Origin: a virus
Virus record (IMG/VR): IMGVR_UViG_3300010938_000004
Span: 1-64,000 of that record
Length of the DNA: 64,000 nucleotides
Direction: 5' to 3' (one strand)
Under the pieces are notes generated by a model. The model did not search any database and was not told the DNA's origin. It saw only the letters and a list, made by a program, of their open reading frames with translations. Position numbers and translations under genes: made by a program. Shown here piece by piece: positions 57,119 through 64,000 of this stretch. Numbering within the stretch: position 1 is the first letter of the stretch; each line of letters starts with the position of its first letter.

Positions 57119-59119
57119 ATGCCTGACTACAAAGAGATAGCTTTCCAGGGACTGGCAGACCGCATCCCTAAGCGGTACAAGCCCAGGTCCAACCCGAACA
57201 TGAAGGGGCTACTCCGCGCACTGGCGGAGGGTGATGGTTACTTAGACGAGCTGATTGCCGCTGTGGCGGACAATTTGACGATCGAAAATGGTGAAGGCCG
57301 ATACCTAGACGACGCTACCGCACGCGTGGGCGTATCACGCGGACTCAACTCTGGCATCTCAGATGAGGCTTACCGCAAGGCCGCGACGATCGTAGGCCCC
57401 GGGCTCAAGAGTGTGCGGGACCCCATCCAGAGGGTGCTTGGCGCACTGTACTCAAGCGATCAGGTAAGGGCCAAGGTAACCACCTCGTCCTTTGAGCCCT
57501 ACGTCATCACTGATGGGGACACCATCATCCTTGAGGTTGACGGTGAAGACGTAAAGATCCGACTAGACTCGGCAGACTTCCAGTCGCCTGGAGCGGCGAC
57601 TGCCGCGGAACTTGCTCGGGTGTTCTCGGTAAGGTCTGGCGGCAAAATAAGAGGGGCGGTCAATACTGTCCCGTCCACAGGACAGAAGGTGTTGATTCTG
57701 TACACCCGCACAGAGGGGTCGTCCGCCTTCATCAGAGTCAAGGCCGGCAACGCTCAATCGCGCCTTAAGTTTCACTCCCCCAGGCCGATATCGCTGGGGA
57801 GTGTCACGTGGACTATCGCCCGGGAAGGCACCTCGGATCTCATGCGTTACACCGCAAGCTCTGGACCCTCTCCGCTCTTTGTGACTCAAGGAGTTAAAGA
57901 AGGCGACTTGGTAACTATCCGCACTGATTGCGGCCTACATGCCAGAAACTGTGGGACTTTTGAAGTCACAACGGTTTTGTCGGAGACCGCGCTCATAGTC
58001 CGCAATCAGGTGGGGCTGCCTCAGTCAGCATCGACCTCAGCTGCGGACGCCATGACTTTCTATGAAAGCGTCGCAGACAATGTACTCCTGCACGACTCCT
58101 TCGCGGCTGTGCTGTCCACCTCTCCCCTTGAGACTCGCGTGGTACTGCCGGTTAACCCACTCCTTAAGTTGGACGGAGTGCCAAGTTCTCGCCACTACTA
58201 CAAAGGGGGGTGGTCTACCGTACTCTCTGCTACCTCAACCACTGCGACTATAAAATTAGCCACCTCCTTCCCTTCGTCTGGGGCTATAGTTCCGGCTGGA
58301 TCTAGGATCAGAGCCAGCTCGGCCGTCACGGCGCAGACGGCCACCACCATCACACTGCAGGACGCAGGCGGCTTCCCAACCAAGGGGGCAGTGTGGTCCC
58401 GCGCCTCGCGCGCTTGGTATTACTACAGCGGCAAGTCTGGCAACCAACTACAGAACGTCACCCCGACCATGCCGGCGACAGACATTGGCCAAGTGGTCGC
58501 CTACTCAGAACGTTTCAAGTACACAGGAAAGACCGGGAACCAGCTCACTGGGGTGTTTCCTGACCCATCTACCTTGGTTGGCTACGAAGTAAGAGCGGGT
58601 CAGGCCTCAAAAACCACAGCGGGTCCCCAGACCGGATACGTATACGACCGCACGAGTCGCAGGGCGCTGACGGAGCTTAGTGCTACGCTGACTGCGCCAG
58701 TATCGGCCGGAGATTTCGCTTCTATCCTGGTGGTATCTGATGTCTCAGCATGGCCAGACCAAGGTTACCTGGTGGTAGAGGGCAATTCAGGGCGAGAGGA
58801 TGGTCCATATCGCTACACGGCGAAACTGGGCACCACACAGCTAGTGGTGGAAATCCCGGGCGGATTTACGCACTCACATCCGGCCGGAGCCCTAGTGCGC
58901 CACGCCCAGTCGAACACTGCCTATTACCCAGTCAGCACCGGAGACGAGGGCGGTTTTTATGCTTTTGGCTCTGGAAAAGCCCGGGAAAGGCTCCAAGAGT
59001 GGATTGTCTCCATGGAGGCCGAGGGAGTCTTCTACAGGTTCGATGTGAGAGAGCCGTCGCGTATTTGGTCAGTTGGTCCGAGCCTTTACGCCTCTGACCC
59101 CATAGGTTCAGTGTCCTAG
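57119..59119 (+). CDS. Baseplate wedge / tail protein I-like
   Basis: The 666-residue protein starts one base after the J-like stop. Its first 110 residues (IAFQGLADRIPKRYKPRSNP, then LIAAVADNLTIENGEGRYLD and DEAYRKAATI) match the start of tail protein I/gp7-type wedge proteins that bind J. The rest is repeated strand domains rich in Ser and Thr, similar to those in the J-like gene. It should link wedge and fibers. Confidence 0.65.
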   Translation: MPDYKEIAFQGLADRIPKRYKPRSNPNMKGLLRALAEGDGYLDELIAAVADNLTIENGEGRYLDDATARVGVSRGLNSGISDEAYRKAATIVGPGLKSVRDPIQRVLGALYSSDQVRAKVTTSSFEPYVITDGDTIILEVDGEDVKIRLDSADFQSPGAATAAELARVFSVRSGGKIRGAVNTVPSTGQKVLILYTRTEGSSAFIRVKAGNAQSRLKFHSPRPISLGSVTWTIAREGTSDLMRYTASSGPSPLFVTQGVKEGDLVTIRTDCGLHARNCGTFEVTTVLSETALIVRNQVGLPQSASTSAADAMTFYESVADNVLLHDSFAAVLSTSPLETRVVLPVNPLLKLDGVPSSRHYYKGGWSTVLSATSTTATIKLATSFPSSGAIVPAGSRIRASSAVTAQTATTITLQDAGGFPTKGAVWSRASRAWYYYSGKSGNQLQNVTPTMPATDIGQVVAYSERFKYTGKTGNQLTGVFPDPSTLVGYEVRAGQASKTTAGPQTGYVYDRTSRRALTELSATLTAPVSAGDFASILVVSDVSAWPDQGYLVVEGNSGREDGPYRYTAKLGTTQLVVEIPGGFTHSHPAGALVRHAQSNTAYYPVSTGDEGGFYAFGSGKARERLQEWIVSMEAEGVFYRFDVREPSRIWSVGPSLYASDPIGSVS

Positions 59120-59147
59120 TGTTAAGATGTAGTCAGGAGTCAAAGTC

Positions 59148-62100
59148 TTGGTCCTCACCCGAGTAGCACTGTACGAGAACGAACGCGTTGACCTGGTGGA
59201 TCTTAAATCCATCGAGGCATACGCGCAGACCGACGTCCACTACCTGCTCAGGGGCGTGTACTCGCCCACGAGCTACATCCTGGGCGGCTTCCGGCTCTCT
59301 AACTATTCCGATCTGTTCGCCGCCTCTACACCGGTGAAAATCAAGGCCAGCGATGCAGCGCTCTTCCACCCAGAGGCAGCCACGCAGGCGCGTGGCTTCT
59401 ACGTCAGCGCGGGCAACGAAGACGACATCGAGGTCGCACTCTCCGCCTCTGCTACCAACTACCTTGAGCTTGATCTCAGTACGGAGACCGGCGCGCCTGA
59501 AGCCCGCGTCTTCGTGAATCCGCAGGGCTCGTCCGGAGCCGGGGAAGAGTATGAGGACGTGGTCGACGCCGCCATCTACTTGAAGCTCTCGATCACCGTC
59601 AACACCTCTGGTTTCACCTCCGGCAAGATTCCGCTGTACAAGATCGTGACGAATAGCTCGGGAGTGGCGACCTCAATCACCGACTGTCGCAGACTCCTCT
59701 TCCGATTGGGAACCGGCGGAACCACTCCGGACCCAGACGCCGTCTTCACGTGGCCGTCTGACCCCACGGCGAGCGACGCGCGTGCCGAGAATCCCTCTAC
59801 CTCCACCAGCTCGGCCGCGGCTGACGTTCCGTACGCGGGTGGTGACAAAAACATAGTGAATTTCAAGCAGTGGATGGATGCTGTCATGTCCATCTTGAAG
59901 GAGCTTGGCGGGGGTACTTACTGGTACAGCGACATAGACACTTCGATTGCGGGAGTCCTGCGACAGCTCAACACCGTAGTGGTGGGGAACACCTCCGGAG
60001 CCAAGTGGAGCTGGTCAGGATCGGCGCTTTCAATCACTGATTCGTCTGGTTCTCCCTCTTCTTCCGACAACGTCGCCAAAGTTCGAAGATTGGGCACAAG
60101 CCAAGACCTCAATCTGCGTCGCCAGGATGGCACCGCAAGCACGTCCACGATCGCCATTGCCGACGGTGAAGTGCTCTACATCACACTACCTGCGTCTGGC
60201 AACCAGAACTACAGCGGAGTAGGCTCGGGCGCTGCAAACTACAAGATCGCCACGCGGGCCGCCTTCACGCAGAATGAACTGAACTACTGGATTGCGTATC
60301 GTGAAGGCGCGCGCCTGTACGTCCGAGGCGGTATCGAGCTTGAGGCCAATGAGTCCAGTGAGATTGGCGACACGGTACCCATCACGCTTTTGAATAACAT
60401 TGGATTGGCATCTGAAATTGCGGCACCTTCTTATTCGTCTGATATTCGAGGCACTGCTGCTCAAAGCATCGTGGCGCGTGTCGGCGCCTTGACCGACGCT
60501 CTCGGCGACTACCAGGAAGATCGTTCGGCCATTCTCCGATCGGCGACTGCTTTGACCTGGTCAGGCACACAAGTCTCTTTTTCGTCTGACATTGTGCTCG
60601 ATGTGATTAACACCAAGAATGGTACCGCCAACACGTACACGGTCTCAACCGCGGGGAGTCCCATTGCTCTCTCTGACGGCCAGGTAGCGTACATCTCGGT
60701 CACCCGCGGGTCATCTGGCACTGCGTCCGTAACGGTCGGAGCGGCCACGCCGGCGCAAACGCAAGCTAATAAGGACGTGTTCGTGCTGTTCAAGCGGGTC
60801 GGCAGCGTGCTGCTTGTCCCGTTCAATAAGCAGGTATACACATCGGGTCAAATTGAGTACCTCGGCGGCTCCACACTGGGATCGATCCAAGGGCTGGGTC
60901 CGGATGATTCCATCGTCTTCGACGACTCGACGAACATCTTGTCATTCAATGCGGATAGTGGCAGCGGCAACATGCTGCTCTCGGCCGCAAAGTACATTGC
61001 GAACCGCTCTTCGACTGCAACCTTAGCCGACATCGCGTCCACCGCCACTACCTCGATTAACACTCCTGGCGTACTGGTAGCTACCACGTATACCAGTGGC
61101 CACTACATGCCCGGTATCACTTGGCACACTACAAACGAAAGCGCGACGGTTCCCAAAGCTGCTGTATTTGAATCTCATTCAGGCTCGTCCGGCTCCTCGG
61201 TTCTTATTGGAGTCACTAATACTTTTGCTTCTGGACTAAATAATTTTCACATTTTCACTGCTCGCGGACTAGAAGTAAACAGAACGGCCGCCACTGTCAT
61301 CTATGATCAGTACGTCTCATTACTACTTAGCCCTCCGCCCAGTGCGACTTACAACCAGCTCAGAGTGGCGTCAGCCACCAGCGGCTCTGATTCAACGCGA
61401 GCTGATATCTGGATCGCGACCACTTCAGCTACTTGTGGAGCGGGAGTTTACTTCGATGACTCGGCGACAGGGGAGGCGTGGTATGCAGGCAAAAGTACTA
61501 CCGCAGGCTTGTTCGCAATCGGTTACGCTGCAAATGCCACTGAGTCCAGTCGTCGTGCTGCTGCGAATTTTACTAATGCGCGACTGCTCATGAACTCGAA
61601 CGGAGTCACCGCCCTTGGTGATCAGCCTGCTATAGATACGAATTACGTCCTTTCGCTGCGCCCAACGTCTGGCAGTGATGGTGCCATTAAGCTGGTGAGC
61701 GGTAACGCAAATGCCACTCTAGCGATCGTTGCCCCAAACACAGGTTCAAGTTACATCAACGCCGTCGATGGGTCTGGGCTAAGAATCCTAGATGCGGGCT
61801 CATATGTGGCTACTTTCAATCATGACACCGTACGTGCATTTATGTCAGTCGGAACCAACAGCGCCGGTTCCGAGATCTCTCAAATCGGTCATTTCCACAA
61901 CCCGAGCGGCATATGTCGGGTACGTCTGTCAAACAACACGACGGGCACCACTGGCGGTGGCTACCTGCAAATGGGCACTGCTGACCTGGAACTCCGGAAC
62001 GAACAGAGTTCGGGTGAAATCCATATGGTGATCGATGATACGGACGGCACCCCGACTATCGCAGGAGAGTTCATTTCATCGGCATCGGGTAAGGCCTCTT

Positions 62101-62462
62101 TGGCTATCCCATTCCCCAGGACAGCGTCAGTAAGCGCAATCGGCTTTATCTCTGGCAGTAACGAAATAGCGATTTCTACTTCTTCCAGACGTTTCAAAGA
62201 AGACATCGAAGACTACACGGACATTCGCTCCGAACGGATATACGATCTCCAGCCTGTGAGATTCTGGTATAAAGGCGCCCAGGAAAAAGAGAAGGCTCCC
62301 TATCAGCCTAAATGCGTGGGTCTAATCGCAGAAGAAGTTTACAAAGTTCTGCCCGAAATCGTTCACCTGGACGCTGATATGAAGCCCTACACGGTGAAAT
62401 ACGATTTGTTGACGCTGTATCTGCTCGAAGAAGTGAAAAAGCTCAGGGAGCTTGTAAAGTAA
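59148..62462 (+). CDS. Tail fiber with C-terminal S74 chaperone domain
   Basis: CAGGAGTCAAAGTC precedes TTG 59148, the most likely start, giving 1104 residues. The N-terminus (TRVALYENERVDLVDLKSIE) should attach to the baseplate. The long middle is Ser/Thr/Ala-rich with collagen-free strand repeats. The end (SSRRFKEDIEDYTDIRSERI, then PKCVGLIAEEVYKVLPEIVH) is a peptidase S74 intramolecular chaperone, which folds the trimer and cuts itself off at the S in SSRRFKED. The fiber should bind the host surface. TAAGAT (59123-59128) may be its -10 box. Confidence 0.8.
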   Translation: MVLTRVALYENERVDLVDLKSIEAYAQTDVHYLLRGVYSPTSYILGGFRLSNYSDLFAASTPVKIKASDAALFHPEAATQARGFYVSAGNEDDIEVALSASATNYLELDLSTETGAPEARVFVNPQGSSGAGEEYEDVVDAAIYLKLSITVNTSGFTSGKIPLYKIVTNSSGVATSITDCRRLLFRLGTGGTTPDPDAVFTWPSDPTASDARAENPSTSTSSAAADVPYAGGDKNIVNFKQWMDAVMSILKELGGGTYWYSDIDTSIAGVLRQLNTVVVGNTSGAKWSWSGSALSITDSSGSPSSSDNVAKVRRLGTSQDLNLRRQDGTASTSTIAIADGEVLYITLPASGNQNYSGVGSGAANYKIATRAAFTQNELNYWIAYREGARLYVRGGIELEANESSEIGDTVPITLLNNIGLASEIAAPSYSSDIRGTAAQSIVARVGALTDALGDYQEDRSAILRSATALTWSGTQVSFSSDIVLDVINTKNGTANTYTVSTAGSPIALSDGQVAYISVTRGSSGTASVTVGAATPAQTQANKDVFVLFKRVGSVLLVPFNKQVYTSGQIEYLGGSTLGSIQGLGPDDSIVFDDSTNILSFNADSGSGNMLLSAAKYIANRSSTATLADIASTATTSINTPGVLVATTYTSGHYMPGITWHTTNESATVPKAAVFESHSGSSGSSVLIGVTNTFASGLNNFHIFTARGLEVNRTAATVIYDQYVSLLLSPPPSATYNQLRVASATSGSDSTRADIWIATTSATCGAGVYFDDSATGEAWYAGKSTTAGLFAIGYAANATESSRRAAANFTNARLLMNSNGVTALGDQPAIDTNYVLSLRPTSGSDGAIKLVSGNANATLAIVAPNTGSSYINAVDGSGLRILDAGSYVATFNHDTVRAFMSVGTNSAGSEISQIGHFHNPSGICRVRLSNNTTGTTGGGYLQMGTADLELRNEQSSGEIHMVIDDTDGTPTIAGEFISSASGKASLAIPFPRTASVSAIGFISGSNEIAISTSSRRFKEDIEDYTDIRSERIYDLQPVRFWYKGAQEKEKAPYQPKCVGLIAEEVYKVLPEIVHLDADMKPYTVKYDLLTLYLLEEVKKLRELVK

Positions 62463-63789
62463 CCGCGCCCTGCGGACACGCCAGCATGTTGCCGCACAAC
62501 GGCCAACAATCAGTGCTGGGCAACTCAATCTCTCGAAAAGAAGAGCGGGACTCGTAAAGTCTGGCTTTCTTCGTACTCGTAGACGCAAAGAATAGTGGGC
62601 CAGCGATAGTGTCGATCGAGTGCACAAAATACCAATAGGGAGAGATCCATAGCGAATCCCCGCCTCTGCCCACGAGCTGTTTGTATCCAGGGTAAAACAC
62701 CTCCCCTGCTACGCTGACTGGTCGCTGCAGCGTGTAATCATCGTAGTTCTCACCCAGCGCGGGGCTAGAGCCGCAAACCTGGCGAAGCTCTTCCACGGAG
62801 CTATTCCTGTAAAGCCCATCGGCATAGCGGACTTTCTTGACTTCAAGATTGGGCCAAGAAAGCTCCATAATCTGCCCGCTGTAGGTGGATGCTACGTACA
62901 GTGTGTCGCCCTCGAACAAGAGCCCATAGGGCATATTCCATCTCTCTTTTCCGGGCCCATTTCGTCCCACCACGTATCTAAACGCTAAGTCTGGAACCGT
63001 AAATTCCTGGATCATCCCGTTGTGGGCATCTGAGATCAGGACAGTGTCGTCGCTGGGCCCAGGCACCGTGGCCACCGGCCACAAAAAGGAGCCTGGCTCC
63101 CACCCGCGAGAAACTCGCCGGTTAATCAGCTCTCCAGTGGCGAGCGACCAGACGGATATACTCCTATCGCCGAGGCTCGTTCCCACTACGTAATCTCCCA
63201 CAATCGTGCCGCTGTGCGCATTGGGCGTATCCTGCGACCATAAGAAGGACCCATCAAGCAAATTGAAGACACTGACCGAATGGCTGTCGTAGCTCCCAAT
63301 CACTAAGCGATCGCCTTTTACGAACACGCTCTCAGGCGAGACGAGCGATCGGTGGGTAATTTGTCCTTCCAAAACGAGGGAATCTCCCCGAACCTTGAAC
63401 CACAGTACGTTGTTGTGCGGGTAGCTGGCCACGTATAGCAGCTCAGTCTCGCGATGCCAAAATAGGCCGGTGGGCGCCCATGCTGAAATTCTGCTTCCAT
63501 CCGACAACTCAGGGGTAAGCTTCCTGGTGTTCGGCCCATCTAGGTCCATCACGTCCTGGTAGTTGGCCGCGAGCAACCTGCCCTCCACCTTGGCCAAGGA
63601 AACGAAGTACGGGTGGGCGACTTTGCCCATGGAGACATACTGCGTATGCTCGGTAAAAATGGGTAGGATCTCTTGGAACCCGGCATTGTTATTTCGACCG
63701 CAGCTCAACAGTAAGAGCGCACAGGACAAAAGCAGCGTTATCCCATAACGCATCTGGGTTGCGGGAAGCTTCAGGTCTTTACGGTTCAC
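62443..63789 (-). CDS. Beta-propeller (NHL-like) lipoprotein
   Basis: GGAGGCAGG before GTG 63789 is the best start, giving 448 residues. Residues 13-31 (MRYGITLLLSCALLLLSC) are a signal peptide with lipobox L-L-S-C. The rest repeats strands with blade-like wording (GLFWHRETELLYVASYPHNN, GLLFEGDTLYVASTYSGQ), the pattern of six- or seven-bladed NHL/SMP propellers. It would sit on the host outer surface or periplasm. It ends 20 bases inside the tail fiber gene on the other strand. It may block superinfection or alter the host surface. Confidence 0.6.
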   Translation of the reverse strand: MNRKDLKLPATQMRYGITLLLSCALLLLSCGRNNNAGFQEILPIFTEHTQYVSMGKVAHPYFVSLAKVEGRLLAANYQDVMDLDGPNTRKLTPELSDGSRISAWAPTGLFWHRETELLYVASYPHNNVLWFKVRGDSLVLEGQITHRSLVSPESVFVKGDRLVIGSYDSHSVSVFNLLDGSFLWSQDTPNAHSGTIVGDYVVGTSLGDRSISVWSLATGELINRRVSRGWEPGSFLWPVATVPGPSDDTVLISDAHNGMIQEFTVPDLAFRYVVGRNGPGKERWNMPYGLLFEGDTLYVASTYSGQIMELSWPNLEVKKVRYADGLYRNSSVEELRQVCGSSPALGENYDDYTLQRPVSVAGEVFYPGYKQLVGRGGDSLWISPYWYFVHSIDTIAGPLFFASTSTKKARLYESRSSFREIELPSTDCWPLCGNMLACPQGAVTLQAP

Positions 63790-63885
63790 CCCTGCCTCCA
63801 TCCAAGTCTACGCCAGCATTGCGCAATGGCCGCCCAGGTAGGGCTTTCTTCTCTCCTCGTCTTTGTGCTTGCGCCCTTTGGGCGC

Positions 63886-64000
63886 CTATTCCAATGATTC
63901 CAAAAGCGTAGACAACTTGCTCTTGCGCTTCTCTAGGGACCGGAGCGCTTTTTCAATTTTCTTTTTCCCAGCCTTGACCGCTTCCTCTCTAGAAAAGAAA
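63886..64000 (-). CDS. Lysine-rich helical protein (partial)
   Basis: The minus-strand frame is open from the right edge and ends at TAG 63886. The visible 37 residues (EEAVKAGKKKIEKALRSLEK, then RKSKLSTLLESLE) are a charged amphipathic helix. The start lies outside the window. The hairpin GCGCCC-TTT-GGGCGC (63871-63885) follows its stop. 63790-63870 holds no gene. Confidence 0.4.
   Translation of the reverse strand, partial: FFSREEAVKAGKKKIEKALRSLEKRKSKLSTLLESLE

Noticed and set aside
63871-63885. Rho-independent terminator
   Set aside because: The stem is perfect but neither strand has a U-run after it.
1-64000. Lysogeny module or integrase
   Set aside because: No recombinase, excisionase or CI-like repressor motif was found on either strand. 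The transposase fragments are not phage integrases.

Overview
The window is part of a large tailed phage genome with a contractile tail (myovirus type). The clearest evidence is a tail sheath, tail tube-like proteins, a tape measure, a hub and spike, gp25/J-type baseplate proteins and an S74-ended tail fiber. No terminase, portal, capsid, polymerase, integrase or tRNA gene is visible, so the replication and head genes lie outside. Bases 1 and 64000 both fall inside genes. The host cannot be named. Several promoters put a TANNNT -10 box exactly six bases before the start codon (leaderless mRNA), and one phage protein carries two CarD/CdnL-like domains. Both would suit a bacterium that uses leaderless transcripts and CarD, such as a Deinococcus-, actinobacterial- or deltaproteobacterial-type host, but this is inference.

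Layout. 1-3.5 kb: the end of a modular cargo protein and fragments of a similar one (LRV/HEAT repeats, HExxH metallopeptidase, GNAT). 3.6-9.4 kb: small genes (zincin, lysozyme-like, zinc ribbons, lipoprotein), one virion protein at 6.5 kb and a short minus-strand operon. 9.5-13.3 kb: a compact structured RNA directly before an SNF2-type helicase gene, then small and decaying genes. 13.4-19.8 kb: a cargo cassette with a 1585-residue multidomain protein (zincin, two GNATs, a YH-S module, ParB-like, ADP-ribosyltransferase-like, Nudix) and a GGDEF/mCpol-like nucleotide cyclase. 19.8-23 kb: small minus-strand genes and amber-interrupted ORFs. 23.1-27.8 kb: virion genes including the sheath, broken by transposase debris. 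27.8-36.5 kb: a minus-strand operon chain with a MoxR ATPase, a vWA protein, ATP-dependent DNA ligase, a PhaR-like DNA-binding protein, a C39 peptidase and metallopeptidases. 36.7-62.5 kb: ClpX-like unfoldase, then the tail and baseplate genes, with a broken phosphatase and a CarD-like cargo protein inserted. 62.4-64 kb: a beta-propeller lipoprotein and a gene running off the edge.

How the genes may work together. Several cargo proteins are built from enzymatic modules separated by a short motif of the form hydrophobic-x-K-S-[E/D/P]. In the 1585-residue protein this motif falls at almost every domain boundary. I infer a family of modular effectors (acetyltransferase, ADP-ribosyltransferase, Nudix, ParB-like, protease, CarD-like) that may be cut into pieces and perhaps delivered with the virion to take over host transcription and metabolism. 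The minus-strand block looks like an early host-takeover region, because TTGACA promoters with a shared TTGAC-N7-GTCAA inverted repeat sit before its genes.

A further theme is disruption. Many small accessory genes carry an in-frame TAG or a single frameshift, while the large tail genes are all intact. This may be real decay, amber suppression or residual sequencing error, and the sequence alone cannot decide.
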